Part shown: positions 52,641 to 63,045 of the stretch, one piece after another
Numbering within the stretch: the first letter of the stretch is position 1
Layout of the letters: each line of letters begins with the position of its first letter
NCBI GenBank assembly: GCA_015178975.1
Contig: WHVD01000064.1
Coordinates: forward strand, 1 to 64,000
Direction of reading: 5' to 3'
From: Hysterangium stoloniferum
Lineage: Eukaryota > Basidiomycota > Agaricomycetes > Hysterangiales > Hysterangiaceae
Length of the DNA stretch: 64,000 bases
The notes under the pieces: model-generated
Databases searched by the model: none
Told to the model about the DNA's origin: nothing
Seen by the model: only the letters and a program-made list of their open reading frames with translations
Position numbers and translations under genes: made by a program

Positions 52641-54180
52641 CTTGCTCCCACACCTTTTTCGAATCAAAATTAAATGACAATAAAATGCTTCAAAATAAAA
52701 GGAAATCAGAAAAATAAAAATAAAAAACATTAAGTCAAAAGAAAAAGGGAAAATCAACATAAATAATTGCAACCAATTCAAAAACCGATCACTTCAACTA
52801 CTTGAATCAAAAATGAAGTACCAACTGACCAAATGCAAGCAAACTGTGGAATTGCTCAATTCTCCATAATTACAAAAGGTTTTCCCAAAGTGGATGTATG
52901 TATTAGAGGGAAGTGTTAAGAGTGGGACAAAATGGGAAACATTCCAGTTACTAAAGAGAAGTGGAGCTTAGAACTTCAACATACAGCATGTTCCACCCTG
53001 CACAAAACTGTCAGATGCTCCAGTACTTCAAAACAGGCAACAAAGTATGTACCAGGAAGTACATATAATGACACTTACTGTAGTTATAAATTGGGCTCCA
53101 TGGCTAAGCTTGCAAAGGGAGTAAGTCTCAGTCTGGCCAGACACCAGCAAAAGGATTAAGCAGTATGAACAATACTTTGAAGGTATTATTCCATCAACTT
53201 CTAAACATGAGAGGGGAATTCTAAAAATGTAGCTGTAAATGGGGGTTCAGAGGCTAAGGTCAAAAAGGGTCATAAGTCTCAGTCTGGCAGACACTAGCAA
53301 AAGGATTAAGCAGTATGAACAGCACTTAAAAGTAAATGAAGGTATTATTGCATACACCTCTAAAGATGAGAGTTGGATTCTACATCAGTATTTTATGTAA
53401 GTCAATATTCAAACTGAAGGATAGTGTACATCATGGGGTTTTATGTATACTGAAATACATGGAAGCACAGAGCTGAAAGTGGAGATTTGATATTCACAGA
53501 ACAAAGGAAATTGGGAAACAGAACTGGATATTAAGAAGAGGAATACAAGACAACAAAAAAAAGATGAATATTCTGAGATGGCAAATAATATGGTGAAGTG
53601 ATGCAAGGAATAATAGAATGTCATTAGAACAGAACTGAGATAGAGTGGCTGGAAAAGGAAAGCGTTAAGTGGGTGTGTTGCTGAGTATAACCATGCTAGA
53701 GGACAGTATATGTAGGTTGAAAATACACATAGGGGCCTGAACAATGTGGTTCTTAACCCAAAGGTTCTAAATCAATGTTTGAACTGGAGATTAGTAGAAT
53801 ACAAGACAATGATTTATACTAAAAGATTCAATGGCAGACATGAGTGGAATGGAAGGAAAGTGGGGTATGAAGAGAAACAAATTGAGGAAGAATAAAAACA
53901 CTATTCCAAGCCAAATATGTAGTATTAAGAATGTTATTAAGTAAGTATTCAGCAAGGTTCCAAAAGGAGACTGACTTACATTTTTTAGGTTCAGTGAATT
54001 TACAAAAGTATTCTGAATAATGTAAACATTAATCACTTTAAAATAAGTCTCTGAATGAGAATAAATGGAAAGCTGGAATGTACAGAAGTGGTCACAGAAG
54101 GTAATACAAAGGTTATGTGATCAAGTATTTGAAAATGCTATTCCAAGACAGATATAACTGCTCATTATTATTGATTCACC
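52641..54180. other. AT-rich sequence without genes
   Basis: No coding frame of interest. Contains a direct duplication (about 53120-53225 and 53265-53380) sharing GTCTCAGTCTGG and AGCAAAAGGATTAAGCAGTA, and otherwise nothing recognisable. Confidence 0.6.
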
Positions 54181-54270
54181 AGGTCGCGAAGCGACTGAGT
54201 AAAGTTGTGGGGTGGTAGCATGGTGGGGGCTTGCCCCCCACAGGTCACAGCCTTGTGTAGCAGTACAAGG
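54180..54270. other. Hairpin-rich segment resembling a Helitron terminus
   Basis: Contains GGTCGCGAAGCGACTG (stem CGC/GCG region), GAGTAAAGTTGTGGGGTGG and GGTGGGGGCTTGCCCCCCAC. It echoes both the 5' (GTAAAGTTG) and 3' (GTTGTGGGG, GGTCAC) motifs of the Helitron units. It may be a diverged terminus; the assignment is open. Confidence 0.35.
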
Positions 54271-54289
54271 ATGGTACAAGAGCAATTAC

Positions 54290-54690
54290 GTAATCGCATT
54301 GCCGCCCGCACGAAAAGCAGCGTGGTCAGTGCAGTAACACCGCGACATGACGTAGCGGTGGCACGACGCGAACGACGGCGTCGACATAAGGTCGACGCTG
54401 CCACCCAAGACCCGATGGTCATACAGAGGCGGCCGCGCAGCAACACAGTGACGCGGCGCAATAGCACTGCGATGTGACGTAATGGCGGCACGGCGCAAAC
54501 GACGGCGCCGACATAATGCCGACGGCGCCGCCTACGCCCCGACAGACACACAGTGCGAAGCACTGTGTGTCCATGGAGGCTTCCTTGTGCGCCGTCACTG
54601 CAACAGCAGTCGGAGCTTACGCAAACGCCGGTGCGCCGCGCGGACCTACACAGCGCCGGGCAGGATTACATAAGCGCCGAAGCGCAGCTA
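54290..54690. repeat. CpG-rich patch of two or more degenerate ~120-bp repeats
   Basis: Two copies share CGACATGACGTAGCGG/CGATGTGACGTAATGG, then ACGACGGCGTCGACATAA/ACGACGGCGCCGACATAA. Dense in CpG, unlike the surroundings. ORFs here are short and I do not support them. Confidence 0.7.
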
Positions 54691-55055
54691 TGCAATGTAA
54701 GGTGCATACATGACGTTTTTAGTATTCTTCTTAGATTTTTCATAAACAAAAAATATTAAATAAATAGTATAAATAAGGGGCATGTACATAGTTGATCTTT
54801 AGTTTCAATCTCTTAGGAATCCCACTAAAACAAGTGTGACCTCCCCTGTCATTGAGCTATCTCCTTTCCACTTTATTTCTGTGTTCTATCTTGTGTTTGG
54901 TAGCCTTGTTAGTGTTGCCCTAACATTATCTGAGTAAACCCGGACCTTTATCATCACTCTAACCTTTCCGTTTTCTTTCTGTTCAGTTTCTGATACCTCC
55001 AACACTTCCGTTATCACACTCATTTTGAAATCATACAAGTCAAATTTATTTCCAA
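54691..55055. other. Intergenic, with a TATA-like box
   Basis: TATAAATAAGGGG at about 54769-54781 and CCCTAACA at about 54928-54935 could belong to an LTR end, but no partner or target duplication was found. Confidence 0.25.
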
Positions 55056-56071
55056 TTATTTTAAAGTCTCTGACACTCCAAATCCTCCTTCCACTTCTAC
55101 TCCCGTATCATCTGCAATCTCTGCACTTTCCACCATATCCTTTACCTCTTCATCCTCACTTTCTGGCCCCTTTCCTGACTCCCACCTTTTCTCGACACAT
55201 TCCACCAACGGATCATTAGGCTCCTCCCGTGCCTTATTGGAAAACCTCTCGGAAACTGTGATAACACTGATGCTAACCACTACCTTCTCCAGGAAATCGT
55301 TTTGCCTCCGGAAATTCCGGATCAACGAACGGAAACCCTTTTCCTGGATCTCATTATGGTGATCTAGTGTATCCTGCATTTTCATGACTTCCATCCCGAT
55401 AAAGACCAACGCATCGACGGTGTCCTTGCGGAGCTCAATGCCCGTACTATCCATTTTTGGCACCTCAGTTTCCACAGCCTTGGCTGCTTCCGAACTTTCT
55501 GCATCGTTAGTTTTCTGAGCCTTCTCACCTTTCAGAACTCTTTTCAAGGCGAGAGTGTACGGAAGTTTAAGAACCGCGCAGGGATAGCAAGTTCCACCCC
55601 ATTTTACCTTCTGTTTCCAACACGTCATATTCCGTATGGAACATCGATAACATGGAGTGTCGTGGACGACTTCCATCCATTCCAGAGCCTTGACCTTGTG
55701 CTTCTGTTTCGGAAGATTAATCAATTACCGACCTTTTACAGATGCACTTACTTTAGGACTCGAAGGCCCAGCTTCTCCCTCTACCTCCACCTCCACGGCT
55801 TTTCGCTGTACCCAATAGTTATCGGTTGGAACCACGGAAATTTATGGATCAAACTTACCTTTCCTTCCCTTATCTCCTTAAGTTTTTTCACCACCTCCAA
55901 CTCCCACTGTAATCTTTCCACCTCTTCCTTCTTTTTCTGAGCCTCCGCCATTTTCCATAACCATGCTTCTTTTTCCACCTTCACCCGCTCCAACTCCTGT
56001 CTTTCCGCCTCTTCCGCCTCCTGCATCAATGCCTTTTCTTCCTCCTCCTGTCGTCGCCTCAACTCCTCCAT
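55056..56071 (-). CDS. Coiled-coil protein with CxxC cluster, three exons (304 aa)
   Basis: Exons 56071-55859, 55805-55752 and 55703-55056, joined in frame by introns of 53 and 48 nt with GTAAGT donors and CAG acceptors. Residues 1-70 are a highly charged coiled coil (MEELRRRQEEEEKAL). After the second intron comes TPCYRCSIRNMTCW ... CYPCAVLKL, a C-x2-C-x6-C ... C-x2-C pattern recalling binuclear zinc fingers. The C-terminus is acidic. Upstream in frame are MSKVAELQQK and a TGA, so the original start may have been lost. Proteins of this shape are, from general knowledge, often found in repeat-rich agaricomycete regions. Function unknown. Confidence 0.6.
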
Positions 56072-56350
56072 CCTTTGTCATTTTTGTTGAAGTTCTGCGA
56101 CCTTCGACATTTTTTGAAGTACGACAATTTCGGTATCTGATTCTTCCAGGGTAGTGATAAACAATGGCCAATGAATTGACATGCAAGTTGTGGATAAAGA
56201 AACAAAAACATTAATTCGAATATCTGGAGGTTTTTATACTCAGGACAACAGCCAAAACTCTCACCTCCATATTTGCGTAAATTTCATGACACATAATAGT
56301 CAGCCGTCGCTTCAATCACTCAGTACCTAATCACCTCTATGGGACTTCAG

Positions 56351-57983
56351 TGTTACGACTGGACAAATCCCGCCGGACTCCGGGCACTAACCCGTACGCT
56401 ACAAGCACCAATTGTCTGTTTATAGGATTTCCCACCCAGACTCTGTATGTCAAGACTCGTTACATTCGACCTCATTACGACACATATCAGTTACCGGACT
56501 TCCCCCGGACTCCATCTCTGTCTATGTCCGTCTCCGTCCCACACATCAGTCACCGGTCCCCACTTAGAATCCTGTCACCGCTCTAATCGAGCCCCATTCC
56601 CGTTTTAGTCAAATGACCTGTCACGATTTAGGACTCCACTCCCACTCCATTTCCCGTTATGGGTTATGCTTTGTCACAATTCGGACTCCGCTCCATTCCA
56701 TCCCATTCCTAACACCAAACTTGGTGTTTACTATTCCCGTTTTATGTTTTGTTAATTTCATTTCACCATTACTGGATTTGGTATGTTATTCACTCCATGG
56801 TCTATATAAACTGGCAGATTTTGTACATACAAATCCAGTCAGAAAATTAGCTTAGATTCCCCCCAGTAATCTAATATATTTTCCGCTCTAAAAACCCTAC
56901 TTGTTAGGATACACACACAGGCCGGGTCTCTGGAGAAACCCGCGGGATATCCGGTAAGACTTGGCTTCAGCTTAAAGGCTGCGCCCTCACTAGATCATGT
57001 TGTCCAATTTCAAACGGATGGACGGGAATCCCAGGGAGTCCGGGCAGGGTTCGTGGGTTGTAAGTCGTAGGTCGTAGGTCGTAAGTCGTGAGTCGAGATC
57101 GTTGAGAGAGATAGATGCGCCGGAGCCCATGGGCTCCGACTAGTGCGAGCGGTCTGATAAGAGTAGGGTTTTAGGGCAGAAAATATAGTAGATTAAAGGG
57201 GGGAATCTAAGCTAATTTTCTGACTGGATTGTATGTACAACATCTGCCAGTTTAAATAGACCATGGAGTGAATGAACATACTAATCTGGTAATAATGAAA
57301 ATGAAACTAACAAAACACAAACGGAAATGTAAACACCAAATTTGGTGTTAGGAATGGGACGGAATGGAGTGGAGTCCGAATCATGACAAAGCATAACCCA
57401 TAATGGGAAACGGAGCGGGAGCGGAGTCCTAATCGTGACAGGTCATTTGACTAAAACGGGAATGGGGCTCGAATAGAGCAGTGACGGGATTCTGAGTGGG
57501 ATCCGGTGACTGATGCGTGGGATGAAGACGGACATAGACAGGGACGGAGTCCAGGGGAAGTCCAGTGACTGATATGTGTCGTAATGTGGTCGAATGTAAC
57601 AAGTCTTGTCGTAATGGAGTCTGGGCGGGAAATCCTATAAACAGATGATTGGTGCTTGTAGTGCGTGGGGGCATACAGGTTAGTGCCCGGAGTCCGGCGG
57701 GATTGTCCGGTCGTAACACTACTCTTATCAGACCGCTCACACTAGTCGGAGCCCACAGGCTCTGGCACATCTATCTCTCTTGACCATCTTGACTCTCGAC
57801 CCACGACCTCCGACCTACGACCTACGACCCACGACCCCTGCCTGGACTCCCCAGGATTCCCGTCCGCCTGTTCGAAATTGGACAACATGATCTAGCGAGG
57901 GTGCAGCCTATAAGCTGAAGCCAAGTCCTACTGGATATCCCACGAGTTTCTCTGGAGACCCACCCTGTGTGTGTATCCTAACA
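56351..57983 (+). repeat. Solo LTR family A, copy 4, split by another LTR A
   Basis: Outer copy with target duplication TTCAG (56346-56350 and 57984-57988), lying just before the polypurine tract of gypsy element 3. It is interrupted at 56902-57718; its TATA box is near 56800. Confidence 0.93.
56902..57718 (-). repeat. Solo LTR family A, copy 5, nested in copy 4
   Basis: 817 bp, inverted relative to its host copy, with target duplication CTACT (56897-56901 and 57719-57723). Confidence 0.94.
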
Positions 57984-57993
57984 TTCAGCCTAA

Positions 57994-58004
57994 CAGGGGG
58001 GTAC
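57994..58004 (+). promoter_or_regulatory. Polypurine tract of gypsy element 3
   Basis: AGGGGGGTAC immediately before TGTTACGACC of the 3' LTR, the position and composition expected of a plus-strand primer. It proves the LTR at 58005 is a 3' LTR in plus orientation. Confidence 0.75.
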
Positions 58005-58548
58005 TGTTACGACCCATTCCTGGATGTTTCAATATCTGACTTCCGATCTCTGACTACGGAACATCATAGTTACCGTATCTTCCGCACTCTTCCCTTGTTC
58101 TGCATTTGGTAATTTGTCCGTTGACAAATATTCACTCGTTTGTCTATTGTATTCCCATTTTGGAATATTGTCTCCCCGATATGTCTTATTGTATTTCCAT
58201 TTTAAGAATACTTCCCTTTCTGTCTTATTATGGTCTCAGTTTGTAGTACAATAACAAGAAGACTTATATTAGTTTCTGTGAATTTGTACTTTACCTTAGA
58301 TCTGATATCGACTTAGTTTCTTATTCCTTCTTCCATCTTTCTGTACGCTCGATATTCGGAACTCTTCAGAACTCTGAATATCCGTATCTTCCATCATAAG
58401 TCTCACCTCTGAAATTAAAGACTTTGAGTGTTTGCATAGAGGCACAGCACATAAGCTGAAGCCGATGTCCTGACCCAATCCGATAGTTCCTGACTTCCCA
58501 GTGACTATCCAATAGTTCCAGAATAAGTTCCCGACACAGCACTTAACA
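58005..58548 (+). repeat. LTR family B, 3' LTR of gypsy element 3
   Basis: 544 bp, TGTTACGACCCATTCC...GCACTTAACA. TATA-like CTTATATTA at 58263-58271, putative transcript start AGATCTGATAT at 58298-58308, shared motif CACAGCACATAAGCTGAAGC at 58444-58463. The 3' flank GCCAG equals the flank at 37905-37909. Confidence 0.9.
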
Positions 58549-59974
58549 GCCAGTGCGGATGCAATTTTGCAATCGTGGGAGCTTTTTCAATGCCGCAGGA
58601 GTTTTTCTGCAAGTGTGCAAGTCATTTAAGGTGCACAGGGGTAGTGTGGGAGCAATTCCGGTAAGTGCTGAGGAACAATGGAAGTCTGCTGTAAGCCTCA
58701 AGGCTGCTACTCCTATCTCCCATCCCTCTCCCTCCACCTGGCCCTCTGCTACCTGTATTGTTTGGAACCCCTCTTGGACTAATTCTGTAAGGTATTAGGT
58801 CCTCATTAAAGGCAGTTGAGTCCTGTATCATATTTTATTATAATGTTGCTTTCTTAATGATTAAATAATATGTATACAGCCAGAATTCATCTCTTTCCAC
58901 ACTTTGCTCTCACTCTAAATTTGGAAATAGACTCTCTGAAGGATATACACTGTCTTCAGGTGTGTTTGGGGATCTGTTTACACTGTTATACAGTATATAC
59001 ATATAATCTCTTTTTCTATTCTTTTTTGGGTCATTTTAGTATCTTTTGCTTCAATCCCCCTCCATCTACCTTTGACTTCTCAATTGGTGTATTCTCCCTC
59101 TGTTCTTAAGGTACAAGGTGAGTCCTGGCTTTTGATTAATTTCTGCTCCTTTAATCATTAAATAATATATATGCAGTTACAATTGGCCTCTTTCTGCACT
59201 TCTCTCTGGCTCTAAATTTGGGAATAGACTCTCTGAAGGATATACACTGTCTTCAGGTGTGTTTGTGATCTGTTTACATTGCTATCCAATATTTAATCTC
59301 TTTTTCTATGCTTTTTTGGACCATTTTAGTATATTTTGCTTCAATCCCTCTCTCCCTGCTCAATTTCTACATTCCTCCTCTGCTGTTGAGTGCTTTTTAA
59401 GGTGTGATGTGAGTCCTGGCCTTTAATTAATTGTTTGGTTTGTTTAATAAATTAAAATAAATTTCATAACAGTTGGCCCCTTTCTGCCACTTTTTTGCCC
59501 TGTCACCTATTCTTTCTCCCTTTGAGAAATCTCCCAGTATGTTATTTTGGATGCTCTTCCTTAGCATAAAATTGTTTAATATTTATTTTAGAACTCATTC
59601 TCTCCAATATTTGACTGGACTTTTCTTTGGATTCATCTGCTCTTCCCATTTCCTCATTCTTCTACTCCTCCTATTATTTGTCACTGCTTTCTAATAATCA
59701 GGACAATTTTAAAGGTGAATTCCAGTTTTTATATTTATATTTTAACAATCAAATAATTCATATCCAGTGCATTTCCTGTATTTGTCTTGGCCTCCTGATT
59801 TGGCTGCACACATCTTGAGATCATTCGATTGCTCATAAGTGGGTTTGTGCCATTGGCTTATGCTGCTGTCAATTGTTTATGCCTTTTGGGACCTTCTTTT
59901 TTATAGACTCATCTGCTTTTCACATTCCCTCTGCCCCAGCTGTCTACTCTCCCAGCTTAGCTGAACCATCTATT
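58549..59974 (+). mobile_element. Helitron H4, 5' region and exon/intron-like leader
   Basis: Continues H4 after gypsy 3: GTGGGAGCTTTTTCAATGCC, CTCAAGGCTGCTAC, then two units of about 290 bp (58870-59160 and 59165-59450) with borders CTTCAGGTGTGTTTG, CATTTTAGTAT, AAGGTGAGTCC and ATATGCAG. The same structure occurs in H3. Further T-rich sequence follows to the ATG at 59975. Confidence 0.65.
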
Positions 59975-62223
59975 ATGGACCCTCCTCAAACACCTGAGCG
60001 TCATCGTCAGCAGGAGCAGGCAGTGTTTTCAAATGACCTCTCCAACTATCCACTGTGAGCATTCTGATATGCAGAATCAGTTACATGATATCCCACCACC
60101 TCCTCAACCATTCCTATATCCTCCAGCAGTTTCAGGCCTATCTCATGATGATCCATTTTTGGTTCCTGGGCATCCTGCAGTAATGCCTCACCATGGTAGA
60201 CATCCTCCTGCACCTCTGCCACCATTGCGGCCTCCTCCACAGAATCTACATGTACCTGCAAATCAAGCTGTGCCACCCCACTTGGCTCTGTTGCAGTGGC
60301 TGCCATGCATGCTCAGGCTGAAGCTCTACAAGTAGCCTTGCAACCTTCTCGCCATAAGTGTGCAAATAAAAATATAACTCAACAACCATTGCCTCCTCAA
60401 CCTCCAGTGGTTGCAGGCCCATCTCATGATAATCCATTGTTGGTTCCTGGGCATCCTGCAGTAATGTCTCACCATGGTAGAAATCCTCCTGCACCTCTGC
60501 CACCATTGCAGCCTCCTCCACAGAATCCACATGCACCTGCAAATCAAGCTGTGTGTGAAGAGTGGTGGAAGTTCTGACCGTTCTATATACGAAGAAGTGA
60601 GTAGAAGAGGAGGAATCGACCTATTCGGTGCGATATGAGAGAAAGTGTGAGAGAGAACACTAGATGACGCAGGAGTCAACGAGTGCAATGGATCGAGTGG
60701 AGGCCTCAACTGTTACAGTTCGAGGCCAGAAGTGTTAGATAGTTCAGATATTGCTACCTATATGGTAGCTGACACGTTACCCTGATCACCACTCGTAGTA
60801 GACCTAGTTTATGTCTTATGAGTGGTGGTTCTTGGGTAAAAGTGTGTCTGAGTTCTATTTGGTGCCGAGTGCACCCACAAGTATACACAATGCTTCGAAC
60901 TAATGAAATGATGCAATATTCGAAGAATATAAAAGATAGAAAAATATGAATAGAATGTGTAAAATATAAATAAAATAGAAGGAGTGTTTTACCACAATGA
61001 AACTGTGGTAAAAGCATATTCCTCACACTGTGCCACCCCCACTTGGCTCTGCTACAGTGGCTGCCATGCATGCTCAGGCTGAAGCTCTACAAGCAGCCTT
61101 GCAACCTTCTGGGCATACACATGTAAATGCAAATATACTCCAACAACCACAGGCACATACAAATGTAAATATAGCTGTACAACCAGAGGCAGCCATTTAA
61201 CAATTGGCACCACCACAGCACCACCATCCACCTAGCCATGTAGCTCCACAAGTGCCTAATTTACAATGGGTACCATGGCACCACCATCCACCTAGCCATG
61301 TAGCTCCACAGGTGCCTAATTTACAATGGGAACCACCACAGCACCACCATCCACCTAGGCATGCAGCCCCACAGGTACCTATATTTCAATTGGCACCACC
61401 ACAGTACCACCACCCACCTAGGCATGCAGCCCCACGGGTACCTATATTGCAATTGGCACCACCATAGCACCACCACCATCCATCTCTGCAACCAGGACCA
61501 CCTGGTCAGCATGGTCAGCCAGCAGCAAATGCAGCTGTACAACCACAGCTACAATGGGTTCCACCTCCTGCCATGCCTCCCCCACCTGCTGTCATGCCAC
61601 CACCTCCAGCTATTCCACAGCCAGCAGCAAATGCAGCTGTACAACCACAGCTACAATGGGTTCCACCTCCTGCCATGCCTCCCCTACCTGCTGTCATGCC
61701 ACCACCTCCAGCTATTCCACAGCCAGCAGCAAATGCAGCTGTACAACCACAGCTACAATGGGTTCCACCTCCTGCCATGCCCCCACCTCCAGCCATTCCA
61801 CAGCCTGCAGCCATGCCTCCACCTCCACCTCTCATTCCACAATTACCCATTGAACGGCAACCTGTGGTGGAGGACAGGTTTCCAAGACATAATTTGGGAC
61901 ATATGGATATACAGTGTTCAGACTGTGGAGCTTTACATTGGATGGATGAGCATATCTCAAATAGCTCTAAAACACATCCAAAATTTGGTAAGTGTTGCAA
62001 GAGAGGAAAGGTGGCCCTTCCCATACTTGAGCCAGTCCCTCACACTTTAAGGTCTCTCCTGGAGAATAACACAGACAATGGAAGGGAATTCTCAAGAATA
62101 TTCGTGCTTATAATAATGCATTTGCATTTACATCACTGGGTGTCAATTTGGGTGAGTCTGTCTTGCAAGGTGGTGGTGGCCCATATGTCTTCAAAATTCA
62201 TGGTGAATTGTATCAGCATGGTG
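59975..62223 (+). pseudogene. Helitron H4 N-terminal ORF, first part
   Basis: ATG at 59975 opens MDPPQTPERHRQQEQ, then stops at 60058. Gln/Pro/His-rich segments continue in other frames (60060-60553, and 61028-61850 after LTR E), including three copies of a 34-residue (102-bp) repeat at 61520-61800. Then RQPVVEDRFPRHNLGH and the Zn-finger-like CSDCGALHWMDE...GKCCKRGK. One base is missing near 62093 (after GREFS), then AYNNAFAFTSLG in the next frame up to HG, where LTR A enters. Confidence 0.75.
60554..61027 (+). repeat. Solo LTR family E, copy 2
   Basis: 474 bp, TGTGAAGAGTGG...ATATTCCTCACA with target duplication CTGTG (60549-60553 and 61028-61032). Hairpin GGTGC-CGAGT-GCACC at 60861-60875. 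Confidence 0.93.
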
Positions 62224-63044
62224 TGTTAGGATACACACACAGGGCGGGTTTCCGGAGAAACCCGCGGGATATCCGGTAGGACTTGGCTTCAGCTTATAGG
62301 CTGCACCCTCACTAGATCGTGTTGTCCAATTTCGAACAGGTGGACGGGAATCCCGGGGAGTCCAGGCAGGGGTCATGGGTCGTAGGTCGTAGTTCAGAGG
62401 TCGTGGGTCGTGAGTCGAGATGGTCGAGAGAGATAGATGTGCCGGAGCCCGTGGGCTCCGACTAGTGAAAGTGGTCTGATAAGAGTAGGGTTTTAGAGTG
62501 GAAAATATATTAGATTACTGGGGGGAATCTAAGCTAATTTTCTGACTGGATTGTATGTACAACATCTGCCAGTTTATATAGACCGTGGAGTGCATGACAT
62601 ACCAAATCCAGTAATGATGAAACGAAAATGAACAAAACATAAAATGGGAATAGTAAACACCAAGTTTGGTGTTAGGAATGGAACGCAATGGAGCGGAGTC
62701 CAAATCATGACAAAGCATAACCCATAATGGGAAATGGAGCGGGAGCGGAGTCCTAAATCGTGACAGGTCATTTGACTAAAATGGGAATGGGGCTTGATTA
62801 GAGCGGTGACGGGATTCTGAGTGGGATCCGGTGACTGATGCGTGGGATGAAGACGGACATAGACAGAAACGGAGTCCAGGGGAGATCCGGTGACTGACAT
62901 GTGTCGTAATGAGGTCGAATGTAACAAGTCTTGACATAATGGAGTCCAGGCGGGAAATCCTATAAACAGACAATTGGTGCTTGTAGCGCATGGGGGCGTA
63001 CGGGTTAGTACCCGGAGTCCGGTGGGATTTATCCAGTCGTAACA
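62224..63044 (-). repeat. Solo LTR family A, copy 6
   Basis: 821 bp with target duplication TGGTG (62219-62223 and 63045-63049), inserted in the H4 reading frame between His-Gly and Ala-Leu-Ile-Pro. Confidence 0.94.
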
Positions 63045-63045
63045 T

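Larger units (their letters stand above)
37910..58548 (+). mobile_element. Ty3/gypsy retrotransposon, element 3 (LTR family B), with nested Helitrons
   Basis: Left end is a 77-bp palindrome of LTR B end sequence (37910-37986), then a self-priming site, Gag, PR, RT, RNase H, IN and chromodomain to 42961. It is interrupted by H3, M2 and further DNA, then has a polypurine tract (57994-58004) and a 3' LTR (58005-58548). Target duplication GCCAG lies at 37905-37909 and 58549-58553, and both flanks are Helitron 5' sequence that rejoins sensibly. That the two ends belong to one insertion is an inference. Confidence 0.65.

Noticed and set aside
54168-54759. Arg-rich ORFs of 60-130 codons in the CpG-rich patch
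   Set aside because: GC-rich repeat DNA yields overlapping open frames on both strands; no conserved start or domain.
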